A stretch of 64,000 nt of DNA. Source: Siderastrea siderea. Its lineage: Eukaryota; Cnidaria; Anthozoa; Scleractinia; Rhizangiidae. The translations under genes and the position numbers were made by a program. The first letter of the stretch is position 1; each line of letters begins with the position of its first letter. The notes beneath the pieces were generated by a model, which ran no database searches, was not told the origin of the DNA, and saw only the letters and a program-made list of their open reading frames with translations. The stretch spans positions 67,419,413 through 67,483,412 of the forward strand of contig OZ034967.1 of NCBI GenBank assembly GCA_964030785.1, given 5' to 3'. Positions 24,601-36,600 of this stretch are shown here, in pieces.

Positions 24601-27600
24601 CAAGAAGCGGCCTTGTCAGATATCAAGAATCCGTCAAACACTCTTAACAGACTTAACAGTCGCCGAGGTCATTTTCTTCGCCTCCAAAACTCCCATCACA
24701 GTAAACGAGTAGACTGCGGTTTTAACAGCTCTTGGAATGGCTTGGACAAACAATCTTCAGCCGAACCGAATATAATTTTGAACTTTCCTTCCGATAAATC
24801 TTTTAAACAACCCTCGCTATTTGTCCAGGCAGCCTATAATCTGTCTGCCATCTCAGTAAACTGAAACGTTGACGATGTTATCATGAGTGTTGACAGCGGC
24901 TAGTGTACCATTGCCAGATTGTTGACAGGTATCCAAGAAAGAGCCAATCATAGTTTTGCGCTTGGAATGTACGCGATTAATTCAAACTCCCTGGCTAAGT
25001 CTGTAGTCTCTAATTTTTGGCGCTCCCCTCGCGTCGCGTCTTCTCGAAATTTCGCGCGCGCGCGTGTGTGTATTTCGCTCGCCCCACAATCGCCATCGCC
25101 AAAATTAGAGACTACTCGCAGTCTAATCCTTAGCAGGCTCTAAAACTAAAAGAGCATTGTTTACGTCTTGATATCACACTGACGTACCTTCAGTTTGCGC
25201 GTGGTAAGGTTTCCTTTATTTCCGAGGGGATATATCACGGCATAGTAACGTTCCACGGTGATGGCAACCAAAGTAATCACCGAGGAACCTCCTCCGATCC
25301 ACGCCAGTGTTGCGTCTGTCAGCAATGAGCATAAAATCTTTCCAGTTATCCCTTCTGGGTGGCTGGAAATGTGACTCAAAATCACCTCCGGAGTAAACAA
25401 TATCGCGGTCGTAAGGTCCGCCACTGCCAAGTTCAGAATCAGATAATTTACAGGAATCCTACGAAATAAATTTTAATTACAGTTGATAAGTGTGCAAATG
25501 TGAATGGTTGGAAGCTTACGCGGCTCCAATAAAAATAATAATAATATTTACTACTTATATAGCGCAAATTAACTCGTAAATATGGTCAAATGCGCTTTAC
25601 GAGATATTAAAATGAAAACGATAAAAAAATTGCAATAAAAAAGTACAATAATACAGATAAAAATAATATCACCGATAATCTGATCTTGATAAGATCATAC
25701 TAAATCTTATCCTACCTTAAAAGCAATTCTAAATATATGAGTTTTCAGGTTAGATTTAAAATTTGTGAATTGCCCATGTTTCGTAAATGTGCAGGAAGCT
25801 TTTTCCAAAGGGTAGGGGAAGCAGATGTAAAAGATCTATCCTGTAGTGTCTTTCGAAGTCGGGCGCTAGGTTGATGGAGCAGTAAGGCACCGTTAGATCT
25901 AAGGCTGTATTTCGATACGTCTTTAACAATTAATAATAATGTATCAATTTACATTGTGCAGTTAGCTATAAAAAGTTTCAACTGCACAGTGCTCTTTGGA
26001 TAAGATAAAGGTTAACTATAAAAACGCCTTCCTAGATAAATGGGCCTTAACGCTATTTTGCCTGGGCTCTTTTTGAGTTCCTGAGCCTGAGGGAGGGGGG
26101 GGGGGCACATAGTGCCCCTCCTTTAGATCTCGAAAATTATTCATGCTCTTGTGATGAAAATTGGTACGTTTTTAGCAAGTCATTAGCTTAACAGATTGGG
26201 CTTGGGATGTGTCAAATATGACGTGGCATGACGTCGCAATGACGTCTCAAACCAGCCATTTTGAATTTTGAGGCCGCCATCTTGCGCAGTCATACAGTTG
26301 ACGATGACGACATCGAAAAACATATGAATTTGTTCTAAGAAACATAATTAATCAAAACAAGCACAATAAAGTGAAGGATTATTTTCTTCTTACAAACGAA
26401 GGGGAAAAACTTTAAAAAAAAGACCGAAAAAGATAAAAAATAGTTTAAATACACTCCTGAGTAGACACTTGCTATGGAAACGTCAATCATCATAGGCATG
26501 TCATTGACACAGAAAAGTTTTCTCTGATAAATTTGAGGAAAAGTCATGAGATTTGGTGATTATTCGTCTCGCCGTTTAAAAGTTAATCTACGTTAAAGTC
26601 AGCGCAGTCAGCGCAATGTGCTCCCCCCCCTTCCCAGGCTAAATAGGCTTAAGGGTTTTTTTTAAAGCAACTTATAGAAGTGATATTTCTTATAAAACAA
26701 ACAAGATTGTTTCAAAGCCTTGGGCAGCCACAAAAAAGGGACTACTTGTGTGACTAGCTACGAACATAAACATCCTTGTACTTCTTCCCTCAATTTTGTT
26801 TTGCGTAATTTTTAAGCTTTTCCCCTTCTTGGTACTTATTGTGTAACTTTTTATACTTAGCTGTATAAGTGTAAATGTCAATCTAGCTAGTTGTTCAAAA
26901 AGTGTTTAAAAACAATGAGCAATTAAGTGCCTGTCTCTGTAAAAGCGGTCCGGTCAGTTCTGGTTCGCAAAATAAAATTGTGTGCAGAAAGCATTTCATG
27001 CCAAAGTATCCAAACCACAATTATTTTATCTCTAACATTTTACTTTGCTCTGTAAGACCAAAAACTAAATTCTCCCAATATTCAGTCACGAAATGCAGAG
27101 ATCTGTCACGATTTAGAGCAATGTTTGAGCGAGCGGTGCACGGCATTCATTGTGTTTATCACTGATAAACACAATGAATAGTCCAGTATATGATAGTCCA
27201 ATGATAGTCCAGTATATTGTACGTGGCTGAAGTTTCAAACGATTTGAACCAAAATTGCCTTTATACCATAGCGCTTTGCAACCCTATACGAGGTCTCGCG
27301 CGACGCAGCCCCAAAATTTGTTATTTTTGAGACCATTTTTCTCAGCTGGCAGATGAAATTAAAGGAAGGCAATGGTACACCTGTAATGAGTGATAGTTGT
27401 TGTTCAAGAATATAAAATCAAACGTTGTCTAAAACTACTTTTTCTGCACCAACGGTACAGACAATTTGCACTATTTTGGGTGATTTATGTAAACAAGAAG
27501 CCGCTTTCCTAGCCTGGCTGGATTTTACCAGAGGACAACCAGAAAGATATAAGAACGCTTTATGACCGTGAGCCCGAGCCAGAAAAAATTTGTAACATGA

Positions 27601-30600
27601 ACAAAGTTCCCAAGAACATAAGAAACTTATATGGTGCGAAATAGGGAATTTATTTATTTTTTTGGTCGCCATAAATGAACATATTTTATCTTAAATTAGG
27701 TAGGCGACGTCACATCTTTATTGTATGGCTATGACCAACTAAATTTCTAAATTCATCGTACCCATGCGAGCTCTTGAGTATGAAAATACCAATACCATTA
27801 CCGTATTTTCTCGATTAAACGCCGGACCCCGAATAAACGCCGGGTTCAAATAAACGCCGGGTCTACAGGGCCGAGTTTAAATAAACGCCCCTGGCGTTTA
27901 TTCGGGGTCCCGGCGTTTATTTAAGGTCCCGGCGTTGAGATGGCGATAGTTAGGGTGGATTCATATGCTGCATACGCGTTCAACAAAAATGCGACAACCT
28001 GTTTGTTTGCATCGCATTTAGGTTACGCGTGTGGGGTAGGCGACAAACCAACGGCGCGTTCCAGCGTGCGCTCGTACTTTATTGGCTATTTTGATGCTGT
28101 CAACTCTGATTACTTTTCCCAAAGGAGGCAATTGCATGCTCAAATACTTGCCAAAGGATTGCATTTTCCCGTGCTACCAAAAATGCAAATATATCTTCAC
28201 TGAATGCGAGTAGTCGATGCACCATTGATCAATCGCATACCCTATACGCGTATCCCAAATGCGATGCAAATAAACAGGCTGTCGAATTTCCCACCCTTCC
28301 AGCATTTTAATTATCAGGGTTTTGCAGACAACCTAAATTCGTTTGCTGTCTCCATTGGTTAATCAGAAGTATCCTATCATGAATAAATTTCCCCTAAGAA
28401 AAATAGAAACAACGTACATCGTCATCTTCACTTTGTACCATTATTCCATCTTCCCGTCTGCTTGTGCCTGCCATATCCTAATAGCTACTTTCACCACAGC
28501 TACCTAAATTATAATAAGGTATCACGTTCCACAGCATTTAAAGGGGACGGCTATTTCTAGAGTTATTTTTATAGAGTTAGGGCTTAGAGTTAGAGTTAGG
28601 GTAAGGATTTAGGGTTAGGGTTAGGGTTAGGGTTAGGGCTAGGGTTAAATCTTGAATTCAGGATTTTGGCTATCCAAAATCTTGAATTCAGGATTTTAGC
28701 TATATAAAATTTTGAATTCAGGATTTTGGCTTAAAGCTTAACTCTAACTCTATGTCATAACTCTACCGAAATAACTCTGTTGCTAGTTTACCTCAGTAAA
28801 TCGTAATTTGTGAACCTTTCCTTACTGTTCGCCTTGACCTTGAACGTAATTATCAAGCTAAAAACAATACGCGTCTCGCACGGGTAGTTTTTTGGGGGTT
28901 ACCGACACGCTTATTTGCAACAGGGTACGAGTTAAGAATGCGAGGAGTATACGCTTATGCTACAAATGAATCCACCCTTAATCAGGATTATGTGCCAAAA
29001 CTGCATACTAGTAGTCAGGTCTGTTAACGCAAAAAATGGGCGTTATCGTGCACTTCCGGACGATGGCATGAAAATTTGCACAAAGTGTAATTGTGGTTTG
29101 CTTTACAATTTTAGAAGGGTAGCCTCGAAATCGAGGTCCCAGACAGGCGATAAAGAGGGAGGGCCTTTTAGAGGGGAGTGTCCACGTGCCCATTTGAGAG
29201 AGGATTTTAAATCGCAAATAGTTTAAAACGTACCCCGATTAAACTTATCCATCTTTGGATGAATGTATGTAAGAAGTTTCTGAAAGAGTACTCGAAGCAC
29301 TGTGTTGTTCACAAGAAAAAGAGGAGATTTTCGGCAATTCAAATAGACCAAGCTCATGAGCAGCACAACGCGCTGGTGAAGGGAGGAGGCGCTATTGGTC
29401 CAGCATTACGTGGATGGTGGTAGATATATAGGGCCCGAGATGGTTAGACTTCTCCAGGAGTTTGAGTGTACCTTCCCTCCAGTGACAAATCAACCTGGCT
29501 GGAACATCACGAGGAAGGACTATCTCACCAAAAGGCATTCCAGAAGCATGTTTGCAGCCTTGTAGGTACTATCAATTCGATGGCTAATCCTTTCTGCGAT
29601 GACTGTCCAGAGCTTGTTGTAATGGGCAAGCGCGACCATGCAGACAATTCCGTTGTAGCAATGGCTCGTACCATCGAAGAGCGAGGAAGAGCACAGTATG
29701 AGAAGTTTGTGCATCAAAGAGCGGACTGAGAATGGTCAAGTAGCGGACTGTGTCGAATCATAGCCCAGTCAAGAAGAATGGTTTTCCTCTGTTTCAGCGT
29801 CAGGGATCGAGAAGTACGTCCAAGGCGGCCAAGTAGCTTTCAGTGCTCAAAAGTGACTGTACATTATTCCGTCGACTCTGTATAGCCACCCAGCATTGCG
29901 ATGGAGACCTAGATGAATTTTTCAAGTATGAGAGCCTTCCTTTCCCATCTTCACTGTCCGAGTATGGGAAAATGCGCTTCTGCAAGGCATCAGACTTTCT
30001 AGTCTGCCTTAAGGACGTTCGTGCGAAAAACTACTACAACACAGGTTTTTTTCATACTTTTGCGACAGTCAGATAATGAGTTACTTTTGTCGGAAATGCA
30101 AAAAAAAAAATTGGGGGTCACCGACTTCGCTTTCGAAATAAAGCTCGTGGAAAACTGCCCCAGTTTTGACAAATCGGTCCTTGTAACTCGACATGGCCTC
30201 AGCGGTTGTTAGTTGAAAAATATTAAAAATGATTCGATGTAGTCCTACTTTCTTAGTCAAATTTTATTTAAGCGGGTCTGTGAAGTAAATAATTTGAACC
30301 GGCGTCATCCTTTCAGTTAAAATCAACCTTTAAAGCCCTGCCCAAACGGAGTCGCAAGTTATCGCAAGTTGAAAACTTGCATTAACTTGCGACTCCGTTT
30401 GGCCATGACTTGCGTTGACTTGCGATGGCTTGCAATGACTTGCGTTCACTTTGATGGAACTCAAATTTGCACACAAGTGAACTCAAGTGTTTCACCGTTT
30501 GGCAATGTATGACGTGGCACCGCATCGCGACGTGAATTGCGTGCGCAGTAACGATGCGCAGAAATAATTAGCGCGAACGTCCCTAAACCCCAGGACCATC

Positions 30601-33600
30601 ATTGGATCATCCAACTACGCATGACGTTGATGGAGCAGCCTTAGGTCACGCCTTATCGTTAGGCACATTTTAAGAATATACTGAGAAAGTGTTTATTCGT
30701 TTTTCGTAAGCCAGCTGCAGAGCTGTGACAGAGTGGATGTTGTATGGGACAGCTATCGAGCAGAAAATGTGAAGGAAGCCATTCGAGGAAAACAGTGAAG
30801 GGAAAGAGGAAGAAGGTTGCCGATAACACTAAGCTGCCGTACGACTAGCAGAGCTTCATTAAAGACCCGTCAAACAAATTAGAACTGTTCCATTTTCTAA
30901 CGGAGAAGCTAAATGGCATCAGGTGTCCCGAAGATAAGTGTATCTATATCACTCAAGGGGAAATGTGCTTCCAAGCAGTCCTTTGAACGATATGGAGAAA
31001 TGCAACCATTAAGAGGCGGACACAAGGATCCTGGCGCATATCAAAGATGCCTTCAGCAAAGGAGCAAAGAATGTCCTGGTCCGTACAGTAGAGACTGCGT
31101 CATTGTGTTTCTAGTTGGACACTTTCATGAACTTAAGTCCCTTCAGTCCTCCCTACTTGTCTGGGTTGCGTTCAGCATGGGGAAGCGTTATCGACATTAT
31201 AGCATCAATGCTATATGTGACCATATCGGAGAGCAGTAATCCAAAGGGCTTCCCATTTCTCACGCCTTCACAGGGTGTGATATCAATTCTTCCTTTTATG
31301 GGAAAGGCAAAAGTCATGCTGGGCCGCGTGGAATTGCCTTCCTGATATAAGAGGATACATTCGTGTTCTTGCGGGATCATCCATTCAAGCCGCTAGAGAA
31401 AGGTTCTCCTCAATTTAAGATGCTACAAAGGTTCTCAATTTGGGATGCTAGAAATATTTTACAACAAAACTAGCTCATTGATATCTATGAACGACACCAG
31501 GCGGGAGCTATTTACCATGCAGAACCGTCTGCTGGAATGCATCCCTCCAACACAGGTAGGTATCAACGGTTTTATTCTTCAGAGAAGTTGAAGCTGAAAG
31601 ATGAATACTTGATAACTCTTCTTTCTCTCCTTGTCCAAACAGGGATCCCTTCTCCAACATTTTTATCAGGGAGGAGTGTGGAATGGCAGTCTAAGCATCC
31701 AGATGGACGTCCCCTCGCAATCACACTTCGGGTGAACGTAGAGAGATGAAAGTTTGCAGAGCCTTTCGAAGATGTGGCTGCAAGAAAGGGTGCACCAAAA
31801 GATGCAAATGTGTTAAGGCAAATTTATCGTGCACAGAGCTTAACGCATACTCCGCAGACTGCACAAATGTACCAAACAACATCATCTGATAACTCCATTT
31901 TTGTTACACGTCATCCAATTATCCTTAGCTCGCTTTTACGGAGAAAATCGTGAAAAGGTTATGAAGAATCTCCGCTACTTTGCTTGCGGCATGCTGCAAT
32001 AAAAATAAAGCACTGTAAACTCCTGGAAAGTGAGAATAGCATATTAATCTACTCCATATTTTCTTAGAAGCCTCGAGACTATGCCCTTTATTAGCTAATA
32101 TCCCCGATTTAACAATGTTTTTAGGAGGATACCGCTGACCACATCATATGCAAATTAGATATTTCAAAATGACGTCCGTACTGCCTCCCCTGAACTTCGG
32201 TCACGTGGCTACCCTTCTGAAATCATTTGTGACACCCAGTAGACTCACCATGCCAAATTTGGTTCCATCGTCCGAATTTGCACGATCAAAACGCTAACAG
32301 ACCTGACTATAGTTCTCTTTCTACCATTATATTTGAATTTATACACTGATATTCAAATAAAACTTCCTTTTACAAAAGCATTTCTAACAAAAACAGATAA
32401 AACAAATGACGCCTAAGGTATCGTGTCAATCTCTTTTAAATCATGGTAACTTTTCTGTGGGCTTGTACATCAAGCAAGGATCATCTCGAGGGTCTCTCCA
32501 GCGTTTCTTCAGCAGTTCCTTGAATCGTTCCATTATTTTGCCTTTCTCAGAACTGATGGAGCAGGGACCTGGCCACCACCTGGTTCTAAATTGCTTGCAC
32601 AGGATGTTTGCTGTCGAGCAGTTACTCATACACTTCCTCCGTGTTTCACGGAGAAACGTAACGGTTGAGAAGAGTTCGATCACTGTTCCTGTCAGTGGTG
32701 TACTCTTTTTTTGATAAATAACTTGCTAGATTCACTTAGATGAGACAAAGTTGATGACATTGTTTCACATTTTTTTACCGTTTTTGTTAAAATTTGGTTC
32801 TTGGTTCAATAGACCTCCAGTACTGATATTAAAAAAATGGATGGCTGAAAAATGCATTTAATAAATAAACGCCGGGCCCCGAATAAACGCCGGGTTCCAA
32901 TAAACGCTGGGTTTACGAGGCCGAGTTTTAAATAACCCCCCCCCCGACTTTTGATCGAGAAAATATGGTATACTTCTTTTTCGCTTGTTGCCTTAACGTG
33001 GTATTTTAGCTTTCAATTGGTGTTCTTACATTTTCTGAACGCTCGCATGTGCGTTTATCGACTTTATTTGCTTTACAGTTTTGAGCGCTGTTGAAGCGGA
33101 ATATGTATGAACAAAATGCGGCTTAATCTTTTAACCAGTTTTCAGAAAAGAAAAAAAATGGAACTTAAACAACAGAAAATGCTTCTTCTTTTAATATCGC
33201 AAGAAGTTGCCAACTTTTTTTTTGTCGATCTTGAGTATATTTCAAGGACAGGTGTAATGCTGTACGTAGAATTCACTCAACCATGAAATCTGATAACAAC
33301 GCTGGGAAAATAAAATTCAACCCAAAGTTCTCTGAATTCCTTCCAGAGAGGTGTATTACGACGTCGAGGAGCTGTTTCTGACGTCGCCTACCTAATAAGA
33401 TAAAATATGTTCATTTATGGCGACCAAAAAATTAAATAAATTCCCTATTTCGCAGCATATACGTTTCTTATTTACATGTTCTTGGGAAGTTTGTTTATTT
33501 TACAATTTTTTCTGGCTTGGGCTCACGGTCATAAATCGTTCTTATTTCTTTCTGGTTGTCCTCTGGTTAAAATCCAGCCCGGCTATAAAAAGCGGCTTTT

Positions 33601-36600
33601 CGTTTACATGAATCACCTTAAATAGTGCAAATTGCCTGTCTCCGTTGGTGCAGAAAAAGTAGTTTTAGACAACGTTTGATTTTATATTCTTGAAGAACAA
33701 CTATTACTCTTTACAGGTGTACCATTGCCATCATTTAATTTTATCTGCAAGCTGAAAAAAGTGGCCTCAAAAATGACAAACTTTGGGGTTGTGTCGCGCG
33801 AGACCTCGTATAGGGTTGCAAAGTGCTATGGTATAAAGGCATTTTTGCTTTAAATTGTTTGAAACTCAAGCCATGTACAATATACTGTTTAAAAGTTTTA
33901 CTGGTAAACAAAAACATTGCTCTGCGCCGATCGCTCAAAAATTGCTCTAAATCGTTGATTTTGAGATTTCGGCATTTCGTGACTGAATATTGGGAGAATT
34001 TAGTTTTTGGTCTTACAGAGCAAAGTAAAATGTTAGAGATAAAATAATCGTGGTTTTGATACTTTGGCGTGAAATGCTTTCTGCACATAAAATGATTCTA
34101 TTTTGCGAGCCAGAACCGACCGGACTGCTTTTACAGAGACAGGCACTTAAGAGGCAATGTCCACTAAGACCGAGCGAAATCGAAAATATGTGGCACATGA
34201 TGAAAAATCAAAATTCTCCGTTTTTCGCCCAGAGATACCTTATGGTAGCTCTAGAAACGTGGTGGCATTTTTTGTTGAGAAACTATTTTTAAACCTCCAA
34301 AAAATTTAAAAACCGTTACCTCACTACGTGTCTCTACAAACACCCCGAATAAACGCGAATCATACCTTCTCGTAAACTTCGCTCTGTTTAATTCGCGTCA
34401 TGGAACAGTCCTGTTTTGAGCTTATAAATTTGCTGTTGAAGAGTTTACAAGTAATTTGAGTCAAATTATTCTTTTGTGGATCAATTTTCAAGGTCATGGC
34501 AGGCTGCTGAAAACCACTAAAATTCGCTTGCTTTGAATTCTCAATTTGGCACAGTTTTTCAAGAGAAAGTTTCCCTCCCCGGTAAAACACCGAATCACTT
34601 GAAATTCAGAATTCTTGAAAGAGGAAATGCCGTTCTTAAACCAGGTTTAAAAATTAGTTTCGGGCTCTTTATCAGCGCCGAGTACAAACGCTCTCAAAAT
34701 CCCGATAATTACAACATTAACACGTCAACAATTGGCACATACCTACGACCAAATAACCGAAAATGTGGACATTTCTTCTATTTTGGTCGGTATTCGGTTG
34801 TAATCCACAGCAGAAAGGTAATGTCTAGCTCACCTGAATATGGTATTGTCTAAATATCAGGTTCTGTGCGTACTCTTTCATAATAACCATCTTGGCGTCC
34901 GGGGTCAACAACATCACTGAAGCATCGCGTATTGGCAATCAACACAAATGACTTATTTCCATCCCGCCTCCTTTTGTTAAAATGAAGAACCTTCAGGAAT
35001 AAAATGATTTTGCCTTATTTGAACTTCAAAAGAGTTTTCTCCTATAAGACGTCTTTTCTTGATCTGTATTCGTTGTAAAATTTCGAAACGATAATTCCTT
35101 GCCGAAAGCTTACAAGCCTGTTTAGTTTGAGTCACGCAACAAAATGTCACGCACTTGGTTTTACCTGACGTCGGGTTTGACTTGGAGGGGGAAATGCACA
35201 GGAAACAAAACAAAACAGAAAAAACAACAAGCAAGCAAGCAAAAAACAAACAAACAAAAACAAAGCAATGAGAACTTTGAAAACCTGTGGACCCAAGGAC
35301 CGATTACGGTCAACTGCCGCTTATAAGCCCTGGGCTTATCCCGGCATAGTCAATCGAACTTTCGGAAATCGAACTCAATCGAATTCAATCGAACTCAATC
35401 CGTGGATTGAGTTCGATTGATTCCGGCAATCGAACGAAATCGAACACCAAACTTTGTGTGAGTTCGATTTCCGAACCAATCGAATTTAATCGAACAAATC
35501 GAACCCAGTCGAACTCAATCCATTGGATTGTGTTCGATTGAGTTCGGCTACCGAACTGAATCGAACACAGTCCAATGGATTGCGTTCGATTGTGTTCGGT
35601 GAACAAATTCGCTTGGACAAAGGTCATGTTATGTGGTCTGACTGCCCGCTTGGTTACTGTACGCAAGCTCTGGTGAACCTACATACAAGGCAAGCCCATC
35701 GAAAACACGTTTTTCTCGTCCTTTTTTAATGATAATTCAATAACAAAAAGTAACTGTCCACGGCAGTAAAAAGAACAGATTAGAACAAAGCTGTCATTAT
35801 TCCCGCGTTTTACCGTATTCTGGAACTACTGGACCGTTTTCATTGTAAGTTAACGCGCTCATTTACAACTCGAAAAGCACGCCCTTTCTCGCCTATTTTC
35901 TTTAAAACTTTGAACTCTTCGTCCTCCTTCACGTCAAAGCGGCACTCTTGGTAGCCTTTTACTAAGCATTTAAAGCTAACAACCCACAATGCATTTCTGT
36001 GGGAATTGTGCGGTTACGAAAAACACGTGTTATACTGAAGTAACTCGAGCCTCCAAAACCTTGTTTTTGACTTTCAACACCAGTTTTACAAAAATCAAGA
36101 GTTCGGAAATCGAACGTTCGATTGAGTTCGATTGTCCAATTTTTTTGTGTGTGAGTACGATTTCGTTCGATTGCCGAATTCAATCGAACTCAATCCATCG
36201 AATGAGTTCGATTGGGTTCGATTGACTATGCCGGGGCTTATACAACTTTGTAAGGGTTGTGGGTGGGCTTAAAAACGGAGGGGCTTATATCTGGGGGGCT
36301 TCTAAGTTTCGAAATGAGCCACAGCAGTGTTGATCGAAATACGTTTTTAATTTACCAGTTTTCAATTAACCTTTGAAACGTCACAATAAATCGAATTCGT
36401 TTCAATTTTAATCTAACAACAAAACCAAAACTGTAACAACACGAACTGTAACCGGAACGCAACAAAACAGAAGCTCAGAGTTCATCTTCGCAGTGTTCTG
36501 TGAGAGTGCTTAATATTAAGGAAACAGGAGCTTATACTGGATGTATTTTTTTGTTTACAGGTAGATGGGCCTATAACTGGGGGGTTGGGCTTATAAGTGG

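Larger units (their letters stand above)
27953..28977. mobile_element. Harbinger-like element with TTA target duplication
   Basis: GGGTGGATTCAT at the left and ATGAATCCACCC at the right, with TTA on both sides (27950-27952, 28978-28980). It contains telomere-like and 30-bp tandem repeats and no convincing gene. Confidence 0.7.
29014..32307 (+). mobile_element. Decayed autonomous transposon
   Basis: The inverted ends GTCAGGTCTGTTAACGC (29014) and GCTAACAGACCTGAC (to 32307), with matching CGTGCA and CGGACGATGG words inside, give arms of about 60 bp. TA flanks both. It carries the broken gene at 29466-31889 and is nested in the TA-flanked element 27801-32968. Confidence 0.6.
27801..32968. mobile_element. 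TA-flanked element (CCGTATTTTCTCGATTAAAC ends), nested in fold-back 2
   Basis: The left end CCGTATTTTCTCGATTAAAC is matched by the complement of the right end (CCATATTTTCTCGATCAA), both rich in AATAAACGCCGGG words. TA on each side. Without two insertions the element would be under 1 kb, similar to the relative at 62500-63166. Confidence 0.7.
26927..34146. mobile_element. Large fold-back element 2, TTAA-flanked
   Basis: Inverted arms of about 0.8 kb: GTGCCTGTCTCTGTAAAAGC at 26927 is mirrored at the right end (34127-34146). Inner landmarks such as TTGTCTAAAACTACTTTTTC (27424) are mirrored near 33650. TTAA lies on both sides (26923-26926, 34147-34150). Other elements are nested between the arms. 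The right TTAA also serves as the left TTAA of fold-back 3. Confidence 0.78.

Noticed and set aside
34533..34853. Conserved gene shared with 39488-39766
   Set aside because: The two frames lie in the inverted arms of one fold-back element; differences are mostly amino-acid changing and there is no domain or start context.
35385..36225. Short open frames rich in Ser, Arg and Phe
   Set aside because: By-products of the TCGAAC word arrays in a fold-back element.
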